Assembly (NCBI GenBank): GCA_937924895.1 | Contig: CALEYP010000049.1 | Coordinates: forward strand, 1-64,000 | Length of the DNA: 64,000 nt | Origin: an uncultured Alphaproteobacteria bacterium | GTDB lineage: Bacteria > Pseudomonadota > Alphaproteobacteria > Puniceispirillales > Puniceispirillaceae | Direction: 5' to 3' | Shown here: in pieces, positions 18,186 through 27,173 of the stretch | How positions within the stretch are numbered: the first letter of the stretch is position 1 | How the letters are laid out: each line of letters opens with the position of its first letter | Translations under genes and position numbers: made by a program | Notes under the pieces: model-generated | Told to the model about the DNA's origin: nothing | What the model saw: the letters and a program-made list of their open reading frames with translations, nothing else | Database searches by the model: none

Positions 18186-19406
18186 ATGAAATTAGAGGCG
18201 TTTGAAGGTTTTGTTGTTGGCACACCACCCCCCGGTTATGGCGGGCGTTATTTCATTTTTGTGAAGCTCACAACCAGCTGTGGCATTCATGGATATGGTG
18301 AGATTTATGCCGGCCATATGGCGCCTGACCTTATTGTCGCGCTCGCCTCAGATTCGTTTGAACGCTATCTCGCAGGCCAATCTGTTTTCCAGATTGAACA
18401 ATTTGTCCGCAAAATGCATGGCGCAGGCTATTTACACCGCCCTGATGCCACTATGGCAGGGGTGATGAGTGGTCTTGAAATGGCGATGTGGGATATTGTT
18501 GGCAAAGCACTTGACCAGCCTTGCTATAATTTGATGGGGGGCGCCGTCCAAGAGCGACTCCGCTTATATACCTATCTCTATCCAGATGCCGGCGAAGATC
18601 CGGGGCGCTTTTATGATGACCCTTACCGGGCTGCTGAAAAGGCGGCCTATTGGCAAACACAGGGTTTCACAGCCGTCAAATGTGACCCAGCCGGTCAATA
18701 TACCATTTATGATCCGCGCCAACCAGACCTTGAAGCCTTAGAGCGGTCTGCCACCTTTTGCCGCCTGATCAGAGAGGCAGTGGGCACAGAGGTTGATATT
18801 CTATTTGGAACGCATGGCCAATTTAGCCCCTCAGGTGCGATTCGCATGGCAGAGGCTATCGCCCCTTACAGCCCGCTATGGTTTGAGGAACCAACCCCCC
18901 CAGATATGCCAGAAGAAATGGCCAAAGTCGCAGACCGCAGCTCTGTCCCTATTTCAGCTGGCGAACGTCTTTCAACCTTATATGAATTCCAGCGCCTAGC
19001 TAGCACAGGGGCGGCCTCTATCTGGCAACCGAATCTTGGCCGGGCAGGTGGCCTGCTTGAAGGGCGGAAAATTGCGGCCTTAGCCCAAGCCCATTACTGC
19101 CAGATTGCCCCTCACCTTTATTGTGGCCCACTCGTAGCAGCGGCCAATATTCAGCTTGCCGCCACTATTCCCAACTTCCTCATCCTCGAATCAATCGAAA
19201 AAATGGACGGGTTCCACGCCGATTTGCTCATCAAGCCTTTTGTTGTAGAAGAGGGGTATTTACAGCTTCCCACAGCGCCCGGTCTGGGGGTTGAGTTAAA
19301 TGAAGATGTCGCAAAGGCGCATCCCTATAAGGGGGAAAAGCTGCATTTAGAGATGGGGCAAGAGCCCTATGATCCACGCAAACATCGCTTTTTTCCAGGC
19401 GGCTAA
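18186..19406 (+). CDS. Enolase-superfamily (mandelate racemase/muconate lactonizing) sugar-acid enzyme with altered metal site
   Basis: A 406-residue barrel enzyme with the N-terminal capping domain and the catalytic lysine in VKCD (Lys165). Ligand positions are Glu234 (FEEP), Glu260 (SAGER) and catalytic His310 (APHLYCGP). Their spacings (26, 26 and 50 residues) equal those of mandelate racemase (195, 221, 247, 297), but the first ligand position is Gly208 in FGTHGQF instead of Asp. His210 sits two residues on and might replace it. The likely reaction is dehydration or isomerisation of a sugar acid; substrate is unknown. It stands alone as a single gene. The ATG is preceded by AAAGGAG. Confidence 0.82.
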   Translation: MKLEAFEGFVVGTPPPGYGGRYFIFVKLTTSCGIHGYGEIYAGHMAPDLIVALASDSFERYLAGQSVFQIEQFVRKMHGAGYLHRPDATMAGVMSGLEMAMWDIVGKALDQPCYNLMGGAVQERLRLYTYLYPDAGEDPGRFYDDPYRAAEKAAYWQTQGFTAVKCDPAGQYTIYDPRQPDLEALERSATFCRLIREAVGTEVDILFGTHGQFSPSGAIRMAEAIAPYSPLWFEEPTPPDMPEEMAKVADRSSVPISAGERLSTLYEFQRLASTGAASIWQPNLGRAGGLLEGRKIAALAQAHYCQIAPHLYCGPLVAAANIQLAATIPNFLILESIEKMDGFHADLLIKPFVVEEGYLQLPTAPGLGVELNEDVAKAHPYKGEKLHLEMGQEPYDPRKHRFFPGG

Positions 19407-19419
19407 GCCAAAAATAGTG

Positions 19420-19461
19420 GTAAAAGCCTGATTTTTCACCATGATGAGGTCAGGCTTTTAC
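19420..19461. terminator. Long inverted repeat after the enolase-superfamily gene
   Basis: GTAAAAGCCTGA (19420-19431) pairs perfectly with TCAGGCTTTTAC (19450-19461), twelve pairs around an 18-base loop. It lies 13 bases after the stop codon and immediately before a consensus promoter. A terminator or transcript-end stabiliser is likely, although the terminal T-run is interrupted (TTTTAC). Confidence 0.6.
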
Positions 19462-19489
19462 TTGACACTGGTAATTCGGACGGTATATT
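19462..19489 (+). promoter_or_regulatory. Sigma-70-type promoter of rplU-rpmA
   Basis: A perfect TTGACA box (19462-19467), 16-base spacer and TATATT (19484-19489). The expected start is about 19496, leaving a leader of about 170 bases before the rplU ATG at 19668. This is the best promoter match seen in the window. Confidence 0.75.
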
Positions 19490-19667
19490 CCGCTGACAAT
19501 CAGAATGAGCCGTCATTTTGATCGCATCCCTATGAAGCGCGCAACCCCGCGCTGATGTGATAAAATGAAGCATAAGGCTGATTATTGTAACCAGATTTAC
19601 AACAATGCCAATATTAGCGCGATAGGCGATAGATATTAGGCAGCAAGAGATAGATTGAGGTGTCGCC
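19490..19667 (+). other. Long untranslated leader of rplU
   Basis: About 170 bases with no supported reading frame between the promoter and rplU. It contains a GC-rich CGCG-AACCC-CGCG pattern near 19537-19551. A regulatory leader, such as one sensing a ribosomal protein, is possible but I cannot fold it convincingly by eye. Confidence 0.35.
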
Positions 19668-20096
19668 ATGTATGCAGTGGTGAAAACAGGCGGTAAGCAA
19701 TATCGCGTTGCCAAGGATGATAAAATCCTCGTTGAGCGCATTGAAGGTGAAGCAGGCGCAAGCATTCAGCTTGATAATGTCATGATGCTTGTCGATGGCG
19801 AAAAAGTTCAAATCGGGGCACCCCTTGTTGAAGGCGCATCTGTCGCAGCTGAAGTTGTTGAACAGACACGTGGTCCTAAAATCATCATCTTCCGTCGCAA
19901 GCGTCGTAAGAACCACCGTCGCACACAAGGTCACCGTCAGGACCTCACATTGTTGAAGATCACTGACATCCTTGCCGATGGTAAGAAGCCAGCCGCGAAG
20001 AAAGCTGCTGCCAAGAAAGCTGCACCAGCAGCTAAGAAGGCAACAAAGAAAGCCGCAGCTAAGAAAGCTGCACCAAAGGCAAAAGCAGAGAAATAA
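19668..20096 (+). CDS. rplU: Ribosomal protein L21 with a lysine/alanine-rich tail
   Basis: Residues 1-104 are normal L21 (start [34 protein letters not shown] segment near 80-92). The last 38 residues form a low-complexity basic tail of repeated [10 protein letters not shown] type, extending the protein from the usual ~103 to 142 residues. Alphaproteobacterial L21 proteins often carry such extensions. The protein is part of the large subunit and binds 23S rRNA; the tail could contact RNA or another partner. It is co-transcribed with rpmA 12 bases downstream. Confidence 0.97.
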   Translation: MYAVVKTGGKQYRVAKDDKILVERIEGEAGASIQLDNVMMLVDGEKVQIGAPLVEGASVAAEVVEQTRGPKIIIFRRKRRKNHRRTQGHRQDLTLLKITDILADGKKPAAKKAAAKKAAPAAKKATKKAAAKKAAPKAKAEK

Positions 20097-20108
20097 GGAG
20101 ACTAACCG

Positions 20109-20378
20109 ATGGCACATAAAAAAGCAGGTGGTAGTTCCAGAAACGGTCGCGACTCAGCTGGTCGTCGCCTTGGCGTTAAGAAATTTGGTGGTGAGCAGGT
20201 TATCCCAGGTAACATCATCATCCGTCAGCGTGGCACAAAATACCATCCGGGTAAAAATATCGGTATGGGTAAAGACCATACATTATTCGCTCTTGTTGAA
20301 GGCAAGGTGGCGTTTAAGCAAAAATCTGGCGGCAAAATGTTCGTGAATGTTGTTGCTGATGCAGAGGCTGCTGAATAG
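20109..20378 (+). CDS. rpmA: Ribosomal protein L27
   Basis: An 89-residue L27 beginning [20 protein letters not shown], the invariant N-terminus that reaches the peptidyl-transferase centre. No cleavable Firmicutes-type leader is present. It is preceded by AAGGAG and followed by a strong terminator. The rplU-rpmA pair then precedes obgE, the widespread order. Confidence 0.98.
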   Translation: MAHKKAGGSSRNGRDSAGRRLGVKKFGGEQVIPGNIIIRQRGTKYHPGKNIGMGKDHTLFALVEGKVAFKQKSGGKMFVNVVADAEAAE

Positions 20379-20417
20379 TCAGACGATACGCTGATAACGC
20401 ACCATAGATGTGAGAGA

Positions 20418-20447
20418 GGGAATAGCTAAAAAGTTGTTCCCTTTTTT
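20418..20447 (+). terminator. Intrinsic terminator after rpmA
   Basis: GGGAATAGCT, loop AAAA, AGTTGTTCCC, then six T. Ten pairs with two wobbles. It separates the rplU-rpmA transcript from obgE, which therefore needs its own promoter or read-through. Confidence 0.88.
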
Positions 20448-20492
20448 ATTGGGGGCTTTCACAATAGCCCCACAAAAAGGATTGCTGGTTTT

Positions 20493-21530
20493 ATGAAGTT
20501 CCTTGATCAGGCCAAAATTTTTATCCGCTCAGGCAATGGTGGCCCAGGTGCTGTCTCATTCCGCCGCGAAGCTCACGTGCCTTTTGGGGGTCCTGATGGC
20601 GGTGATGGCGGCCGCGGCGGCAATGTGATCGCGCGCTGTGTGGGCGGCCTAAATACGTTGATTGATTATCGTTATCAACAGCATTTCAAAGCGCCATCTG
20701 GACGCCCTGGCGCCGGCCAAAACCGCGCAGGCCTCTCTGGTGAAGATATTGAAATGCGCCTGCCTGTCGGCACCCAAATCCTCACCGAAGATGGCCATAC
20801 GATTCTGGCTGACCTCACCGAAGAGGGGCAAGAATTTGTGCTTGCGCGCGGTGGCTTGGGTGGCAAAGGTAATGCCTTTTTTAAATCATCAACGAATCGC
20901 GCGCCTCGTAAATCACAACCAGGCACCTCTGGCACTGAATTTTGGGTATGGCTGCGGCTCAAGCTGATCGCTGATGCCGGTCTATTGGGTCTACCAAATG
21001 CGGGTAAATCGACCTTCTTGAGCGCGGTATCAGCCGCACGCCCTAAAATCGCAGATTATCCTTTTACCACCCTTCACCCTAACCTCGGTGTTGTGGGTGT
21101 GGATGGGCATGAATTTGTTATTGCCGATATTCCAGGATTGATTCGCGGCGCGCATGAAGGGGCAGGCATCGGGCATCGCTTCTTAGGTCATGTGGAACGC
21201 TGCCGTGTGTTGCTCCATTTGATTGATTGCACCCAGTCAGATCCTATCGAAGCCTATCATATCATCCGCGATGAGCTGGCGGCTTATGATGAGGGACTTG
21301 CCGCGAAAAAAGAGGTGATTGTGCTGTCAAAGGCTGATGCCGCACCCGCTGATTATATCGAAGATGTGAAAGAGGCGTTGGGGGCGGAAGGGGCCCATTC
21401 AGTCATGCAAATGTCATCAGTGACAGGCGCTGGTGTCACAGATGTCTTGCGAGCCCTTTATGGCATCATCACAGATGACATAGAGGCAGAATTGGCAGAG
21501 GGACGAGAAGATGAACCGTGGAGCCCTTAA
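20493..21530 (+). CDS. obgE: GTPase ObgE/CgtA
   Basis: An essential GTPase for 50S subunit assembly and stress control. The 345 residues include the glycine-rich Obg fold (1-158: [31 protein letters not shown]) and the G domain with the P-loop GLPNAGKST (about 168-176), the DIPG motif and SKAD. The variable C-terminal OCT domain is essentially missing, as in many Obg proteins. It overlaps the proB start by 20 bases. Confidence 0.97.
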   Translation: MKFLDQAKIFIRSGNGGPGAVSFRREAHVPFGGPDGGDGGRGGNVIARCVGGLNTLIDYRYQQHFKAPSGRPGAGQNRAGLSGEDIEMRLPVGTQILTEDGHTILADLTEEGQEFVLARGGLGGKGNAFFKSSTNRAPRKSQPGTSGTEFWVWLRLKLIADAGLLGLPNAGKSTFLSAVSAARPKIADYPFTTLHPNLGVVGVDGHEFVIADIPGLIRGAHEGAGIGHRFLGHVERCRVLLHLIDCTQSDPIEAYHIIRDELAAYDEGLAAKKEVIVLSKADAAPADYIEDVKEALGAEGAHSVMQMSSVTGAGVTDVLRALYGIITDDIEAELAEGREDEPWSP

Positions 21531-22698
21531 TCACGCCTCTTCAGATAGCGCCGCTCATACGCTTTTGACCAAGGCAGAACGCGTTGTCATCAAAATCGGC
21601 TCAGCGTTATTATTTGACCCCAAAACAGGTTTGCAGACGGACTGGATGGCAGGACTTGCCGCTGATGTTGCAGCGTTAAAACAAGCTGGTAAACAGGTGA
21701 TTTTGGTCTCATCTGGGTCTATTGCCTTAGGGCGTGATAGCCTTGGCATGCCAACAGGCCGCATCAAATTAGATGAAAAACAAGCAGCCGCTGCCACAGG
21801 TCAGATCCAGTTGGCACAAGCCTGGATGGAGGCCTTACGCCCGCACAATATCAAAGCGGCTCAAATTTTGTTGGCGCCAGAAGATACTGAGACCAGACGT
21901 CGGCATCTCAATGCTCGTGCCACAATGCAACGATTACTCGATTATGGCGTGGTACCTGTGGTCAATGAGAATGACACTATCACCACCTATGAGATTCGCT
22001 TTGGTGATAATGACCGGCTTGCGGCCCGCGTCGCTGCTATGATGTCAGCTGATGTCTTGATTCTGTTATCTGATATTGATGGCCTCTATCATAAGAATCC
22101 GCGCCAGCATGATGATGCGCGTCATATCCCTGTGATTGATGAGATCACAGATGAGGTTTTGCAGATGGGGGGGTCAGCCAATTCTGACTTTGCCTCAGGC
22201 GGCATGGCTACGAAATTAGCCGCAGCCCGCATTGCTACCACCTCAGGTGTCGCGATGATCATTTGTGATGGCCAAACAACCGCCCCCTTATCTGCTTTGT
22301 CGCAAGGGGCACAAGCGTCCCTTTTCACAGCCAAACTAGCCCCTAGTACGGCACGAAAAAATTGGATCCTATCAGCGCTAGAAACTGAAGGTCAGGTGAT
22401 GATTGACAGTGGTGCTGTTGGCGCGCTGCGCGGCGGCAAATCACTCCTACCAGCAGGTGTGACACATGTCTCAGGCCAATTTGATAGAGGTGACCTGATT
22501 GACATTGCTGACCAAGAGGGTGTTGTCTTAGCCAGAGGGCTTGCTGGCTACGCGCATCAAGAAGCGATACAATTAATGGGACAAAAAAGTACCGATTTTG
22601 AATCGATCATTGGCTATGAGGGGCGCGCTGAATTGGTCCATGCTGATGACATTGTTTTGATGAATGGCGCTGAACGACAAAAGACTGATAGAAGCTGA
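21511..22698 (+). CDS. proB: Glutamate 5-kinase
   Basis: ProB phosphorylates glutamate, the first step of proline synthesis and the point of feedback control. The 395 residues cover the amino-acid-kinase domain ([48 protein letters not shown]) and a C-terminal PUA domain (about residues 285-375). The N-terminus is about 20 residues longer than usual, so a start a few codons on is possible. It directly abuts proA and lies after obgE, a typical order in alphaproteobacteria. Confidence 0.95.
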   Translation: MNRGALNHASSDSAAHTLLTKAERVVIKIGSALLFDPKTGLQTDWMAGLAADVAALKQAGKQVILVSSGSIALGRDSLGMPTGRIKLDEKQAAAATGQIQLAQAWMEALRPHNIKAAQILLAPEDTETRRRHLNARATMQRLLDYGVVPVVNENDTITTYEIRFGDNDRLAARVAAMMSADVLILLSDIDGLYHKNPRQHDDARHIPVIDEITDEVLQMGGSANSDFASGGMATKLAAARIATTSGVAMIICDGQTTAPLSALSQGAQASLFTAKLAPSTARKNWILSALETEGQVMIDSGAVGALRGGKSLLPAGVTHVSGQFDRGDLIDIADQEGVVLARGLAGYAHQEAIQLMGQKSTDFESIIGYEGRAELVHADDIVLMNGAERQKTDRS

Positions 22699-22740
22699 TG
22701 CCGCTTTGCAGGTCGATAGCATATGAAGATGAGAAACCGA

Positions 22741-23996
22741 TGAACCATAGTGATTATATTTCTGAGTTAGCAAAAGGCGCCAAAGATGCACAAAGCACCC
22801 TTGGCATGTCTGAACATAGCGCAAGACAAGCCGCATTACGGGCGGCGGCATCACATATTCGGGCTCAGGAAGCGGCGATCTTAGACGCGAATCGTCACGA
22901 TATTAGCGCCGGGACAGACAGAGGGCTAAGTGCGGCTTTTATTGACCGCCTGACACTTGATAGCGCTCGCATTGCGGCGATGGCCGATGGGCTTGATGCC
23001 ATTGCGGACCTGCCTGATCCGCTTGGTGCAACCTTGGCAAGCTGGACAGTGCCCAGTGGCTTGGCCATTAGCCGTCAGTCAACGGCCCTAGGTGTGATTG
23101 GAATCATTTATGAATCACGCCCAAATGTGACAGTTGATGCGGCGGGATTATGCATCAAATCAGGCAATGCTGCGATCCTACGCGGCGGTAGCGATTCGGC
23201 CCATACCAGTGCTATTTTGGGTGACGCTATGCGCCACGGGTTGCAAGAGGCTGGGTTACCAGCTGATGCGGTACAGCTCGTTGGCACCACAGATAGAGAA
23301 GCTGTCGGCGCGATGTTAACAGCTGTTGGCGAAATTGATGTGATTGTCCCGCGCGGCGGCAAGTCCTTGGTCGCACGGGTTCAAAATGAAGCCCGCGTTC
23401 CTGTCTTTGCGCATTTAGAAGGTATTTGTCATAGCTATGTGGCACAGGGCGCTGACTGTGAGACAGCGACGAAAATACTCCTCAATGCGAAAATGCGTCG
23501 TACGGGTATTTGCGGGGCAACAGAAACCCTCTTGCTTGATCGGGCGATTGCCGCAGATTTCTTGCCCGTGATCGCTGCCGCACTAACAGAGGCCGGCTGC
23601 GCGTTACGTGGCTGTCCAGAGGCCTGCCGCCTTGTGCCAGATATGACAGAAGCGACAGAGGAAGATTGGGCAACTGAATATCTTGATGCTATCTTATCTG
23701 TGAAGATTGTGGCTGACGCAGATGATGCCATTGCGCATATCAAACAATATAGCTCTGGCCATACAGAGGCGGTGATTACCTCTGATGCGGCATTAATCGC
23801 TCGTTTCTGTAATGAAATTGATTCGGCAATTGTAATGGCAAATGCCTCTACCCAATTTGCCGATGGTGGAGAATTTGGCATGGGGGCAGAAATCGGTATT
23901 GCCACTGGCAAATTACATGCCAGAGGCCCCGTCGGTGCGGCCCAATTAACAAGCTTTAAATATGTTGTGCAGGGTGATGGTCATACCCGTCCGTAA
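22741..23996 (+). CDS. proA: Gamma-glutamyl phosphate reductase
   Basis: ProA reduces glutamyl phosphate to the semialdehyde using NADPH. I prefer ATG 22741 (418 residues; [20 protein letters not shown]) to the ATG at 22698 because the first 14 residues of the longer form do not resemble the family. The catalytic cysteine is in [12 protein letters not shown], and the PRGGKSL and [15 protein letters not shown] segments are intact. It forms one metabolic unit with the preceding proB. Confidence 0.96.
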
Positions 23997-24021
23997 CCAT
24001 CAGGCCACCCATAGCCCGCTT

Positions 24022-24633
24022 ATGCCTATCATGCCGATGATGCCGCGGCGTCATGGAAGGCGCATTGGGGTGCTAGGCGGTTCGTTTAATCCGGCTCATG
24101 CCGGACATATTGCGCTTTCAAAATTGGCGAAACAGCATGCCAAGCTTGATGAGGTGTGGTGGCTCGTCAATCCGCAGAACCCCCTCAAGACAACAACCGG
24201 AATGGCTCACTTTCACCAGCGTCTTGCCACTGCAAAAGAGATGACAGCGACCCTGCCCTTTATCAAGGTCAAAGCGTGTGAGGCGCAGTGGGGCACAAGG
24301 CGTAGCTATGATAGTGTGAGGCTGCTGCGTCAACGCTTCAAAGGCACTCATTTCATTTGGATCATGGGAACCGATAATCTGGTCCAACTGCCGCAATGGT
24401 ATCGTGCAAAAGACTTTGTGCGCCTATGTGACACCTTTATCGCGCGTCGCCCCGGCAGCTTTTATCAGGCACTGGCCTCACAAGGGGCGCATCTATATCG
24501 CCATCGCCGCCGCCAAGCAGCTACTCTTGGGAAAACAGGTCAGTTTCATATTAATTGTCATTTTCAAGATGCCACCTCTGCCACAGCCATCCGGGCCACG
24601 ACCAACTGGCCTCCTTGCCTGTTCAGTGCTTAA
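24022..24633 (+). CDS. nadD: Nicotinate-nucleotide adenylyltransferase
   Basis: NadD makes nicotinate adenine dinucleotide for NAD synthesis. The nucleotidyl-transferase motif GGSFNPAHAGH is near residue 18, and the C-terminal SATAIRA corresponds to the family ISxTxxR. Frames upstream of 24022 overlap proA and are less likely; several in-frame ATGs (24022, 24031, 24037, 24040) leave the start ambiguous. nadD next to proA, rsfS and rlmH is a classic alphaproteobacterial order. Confidence 0.9.
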   Translation: MPIMPMMPRRHGRRIGVLGGSFNPAHAGHIALSKLAKQHAKLDEVWWLVNPQNPLKTTTGMAHFHQRLATAKEMTATLPFIKVKACEAQWGTRRSYDSVRLLRQRFKGTHFIWIMGTDNLVQLPQWYRAKDFVRLCDTFIARRPGSFYQALASQGAHLYRHRRRQAATLGKTGQFHINCHFQDATSATAIRATTNWPPCLFSA

Positions 24634-24655
24634 TGATTGCCCCGCCATCGCCTTT

Positions 24656-24670
24656 GCTATAGTCTATAGC
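24656..24670. repeat. Palindrome GCTATAG-T-CTATAGC before rsfS
   Basis: Seven pairs around a single T, containing a TATAGT box that could be a -10 element for rsfS. No good -35 is visible. Operator or promoter status is unproven. Confidence 0.35.
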
Positions 24671-24677
24671 TATCGAT

Positions 24678-25076
24678 GTGCTAATTTTGATAGGAGATAC
24701 GAAAATTCGCACGACACAAACGCAGCCCAGTGCCGACCAGATCAAAGATGTGGTGCTGCAGTCACTAGATAATGACAAAGGCCTGGATATCACCACGATC
24801 CCTCTTGCAGGGAAATCATCAATCGCTGATTATATGGTTATCGCGAGCGGCACATCAGCCCGCCAGATCTCGGCCATGTCTGATCATCTAGAAGAAAAGC
24901 TAAAAAAATCAGGCGCGGCTATTCTGGGGCGCGAAGGCAAGTCACAAGGTGACTGGATCGTGATCGATGCGATTGATGTCATCGTCCATCTCTTCCGCCC
25001 CGAAGTCAGAGAATTCTATGGGCTAGAGCGGATGTGGGCAACAGATGCCTCTGATGAGGTTGTGACTGTTAGCTAG
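24678..25076 (+). CDS. rsfS: Ribosome silencing factor RsfS
   Basis: RsfS binds L14 and blocks 50S-30S joining in starvation. The DUF143 core is intact (ADYMVIASGTSARQISAMSDHLEE, GDWIVIDAIDVIVHLF, REFYGLERMWA). The start is unusual: no ATG is in frame before the core. GTG 24678 gives 132 residues, but a good GGAG (24693-24696) points to ATT at 24705, a rare start codon. It is followed 14 bases later by rlmH. Confidence 0.94.
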   Translation: MLILIGDTKIRTTQTQPSADQIKDVVLQSLDNDKGLDITTIPLAGKSSIADYMVIASGTSARQISAMSDHLEEKLKKSGAAILGREGKSQGDWIVIDAIDVIVHLFRPEVREFYGLERMWATDASDEVVTVS

Positions 25077-25090
25077 GTTAGAGGGCGGCC

Positions 25091-25558
25091 ATGCAGCTTG
25101 GTATTTTGGCAATTGGCCGTGCCAAAAAAGGGCCGTTACAACAGCTGACGCAAGACTGGTTATCGCGCCTCCCCAAAAAAGGGGAGTTAATCGAATATGA
25201 AAGCCGGCTGCCAGCTGGCCTGGCTCGCCAACAAGATGAAGGCGATAAATTATTAGGGGCATTTTCCCAAAAGGCCCCACGTTCCGCGAAGTTGATTGCG
25301 ATGGACCCTCATGGGCGCGATATCAGCTCACCTGCGCTAGCCAATATGTTAGATGAGTTCAAACAAACAGGGGTGGCAGCCTGTTATTTTGCTATTGGCG
25401 GCGCGGATGGGCATAGCCAAGCGCTCTTAGACCGTGCCGATAAGACCTTATCCTTTGGCACGGCAACGTGGCCGCATATGCTATTCCGGGCCATGCTCGC
25501 CGAACAGCTCTATCGCGCGGAGATGATATTAGCCAATCATCCTTATCATCGCGCCTAA
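25091..25558 (+). CDS. rlmH: 23S rRNA (pseudouridine-1915-N3) methyltransferase
   Basis: RlmH is a 155-residue SPOUT methyltransferase that modifies position 1915 in helix 69 of assembled ribosomes. The SAM knot FAIGGADGHSQ is at about 101-111, and the C-terminal NHPYHRA tail is typical of the family. Pairing with rsfS is widely conserved and links both genes to ribosome quality. Confidence 0.96.
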   Translation: MQLGILAIGRAKKGPLQQLTQDWLSRLPKKGELIEYESRLPAGLARQQDEGDKLLGAFSQKAPRSAKLIAMDPHGRDISSPALANMLDEFKQTGVAACYFAIGGADGHSQALLDRADKTLSFGTATWPHMLFRAMLAEQLYRAEMILANHPYHRA

Positions 25559-25598
25559 CAGTATCTTAGAGACGTACATTGACGAATGAGAGGTCATC

Positions 25599-27116
25599 AT
25601 GGGTTTTAAACCTGTAATTCTTACCATTATGGATGGGTGGGGCCTTGCACCAGCCAGCGATACGAATGCCGTATCATCAGCCAACACCCCTATTTTTGAT
25701 GAGCTGCTAGCCTCCTACCCTCATGCCACTCTCGATGCCTCAGGGCCAGCTGTAGGGCTGCCAGATGGTCAACCTGGCAATTCAGAGGTGGGTCATATGA
25801 ATATTGGGGCAGGCCGTGTGGTGATGCAGGATTTGCCGCGCATCCATGACGCCATCGCCTCTGGTGTGTTTCAAGATATCCCAGCGCTGTCTGACTTTAT
25901 AACAGCGCTTCGCAAAACAGGGGGCAAAGCCCATCTGATTGGTCTATTCTCACGCGGCGGGGTTCATGCGCATACAGACCACCAAAGAGCGATGATAAAG
26001 ATCCTACAACAAGCGGGAATTGACGTGGTCCTCCACCTCTATACCGATGGCAGAGACACCCTGCCCCGCTTGGCCCTGAGCGAATGGGAGGCCTTTGCCA
26101 GCCAGCTTGACCAGCCCGTAACAATCGGGACTGTTATCGGCCGCTATTATGCTATGGACCGTGATAAAAGATGGGAACGCACAAAAGCGGCATTTGATGC
26201 GATGGTAAAGGCTGTTGGGGTCCGGCAAGCCGCCTCTGTGCCAGAGGCCATTACACAGGCCTATGAGGCTGGCGAGGGTGATGAATTTATCCAAGCAACA
26301 ATTATCAACGGCTATCACGGTATGGCGGATGGCGATGGCATCTTTATGAGTAATTTCCGCGTTGATAGGGCGCGGCAAATCTTTACCGCCTTTCTAGACC
26401 CTGCTGAGGTTGGGATCCCGAAGGCAGATGTTCCAGATCTTGGCCCGCTTCTTAGCATGACACCTGTCTTTTCACCCACCTCGGCCCCTGCCTATTTATT
26501 CGGCCCCCAAGATTTGTCACAAGGGTTAGGCGAGGTTGTAGCTGAGGCAGGCTTACGCCAATTACGTCTGGCAGAGACAGAGAAATATCCGCATGTTACC
26601 TATTTCTTTAATGGCGGGAATGAGGTGGCCTTTGGACAAGAAGACAGGCTCGTTGTGCCGTCTCCTAAGGTGGCAACCTATGATCTGCAACCAGAAATGA
26701 GTGCCGATGATGTGCTTGGCGCCGCCCTTGCCGCGGTGCGAGATGAGACACATGATCTTATCATCATCAATTTTGCTAATCCTGATATGGTCGGCCATAC
26801 TGGTGATATCGCAGCAGCCCGGCAGGCAGTAGAAACGGTTGATGCGGCGGTAGGACAATTACGTGCGGCAGTCGAAGCCAAAGGCGGCGCCATGATTGTC
26901 ACAGCAGACCATGGTAATTGCGAGGTGATGTGGGATTATGACGCAGCAAGCCCGCATACCGCCCATACAACCAACCTTGTCCCTGTTATTCTGGTTGGCG
27001 GCGCTAAGGCAGCACGGCTTTCCAATGGGGTGTTGGCAGATCTGGCGCCAACATTATGTGCACTCCTTGGCATCAGCCAGCCTGAGGAAATGACAGGGAA
27101 AAGCTTGCTCAACTAA
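25599..27116 (+). CDS. gpmI: 2,3-bisphosphoglycerate-independent phosphoglycerate mutase
   Basis: The enzyme interconverts 3- and 2-phosphoglycerate with Mn2+. The 505-residue length is normal. Asp12 in MDGWG and the phosphorylated Ser62 in NSEVGHMNIGAG match the canonical numbering. TADHGNCE (around 443) and SPHTAHTTN supply further metal ligands. It precedes ctpA and rppH on the same strand. Confidence 0.98.
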   Translation: MGFKPVILTIMDGWGLAPASDTNAVSSANTPIFDELLASYPHATLDASGPAVGLPDGQPGNSEVGHMNIGAGRVVMQDLPRIHDAIASGVFQDIPALSDFITALRKTGGKAHLIGLFSRGGVHAHTDHQRAMIKILQQAGIDVVLHLYTDGRDTLPRLALSEWEAFASQLDQPVTIGTVIGRYYAMDRDKRWERTKAAFDAMVKAVGVRQAASVPEAITQAYEAGEGDEFIQATIINGYHGMADGDGIFMSNFRVDRARQIFTAFLDPAEVGIPKADVPDLGPLLSMTPVFSPTSAPAYLFGPQDLSQGLGEVVAEAGLRQLRLAETEKYPHVTYFFNGGNEVAFGQEDRLVVPSPKVATYDLQPEMSADDVLGAALAAVRDETHDLIIINFANPDMVGHTGDIAAARQAVETVDAAVGQLRAAVEAKGGAMIVTADHGNCEVMWDYDAASPHTAHTTNLVPVILVGGAKAARLSNGVLADLAPTLCALLGISQPEEMTGKSLLN

Positions 27117-27120
27117 CCCA

Positions 27121-27147
27121 AGACAGGCATGATGGTGATACCTGTCT
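27121..27147 (+). repeat. Hairpin between gpmI and ctpA
   Basis: AGACAGG (27121-27127) pairs with CCTGTCT (27141-27147) around a 13-base loop, directly after the gpmI stop. A T-run (ATTTTTA) follows at some distance; it is a weak terminator or processing-stem candidate. Confidence 0.45.
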
Positions 27148-27173
27148 GGCACTGATTTTTATAGGTAAGATTT

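Noticed and set aside
19420..19461. Inverted repeat as an insertion-sequence end
   Set aside because: No second copy, no target duplication and no transposase; its position after a stop codon fits a transcript end better.
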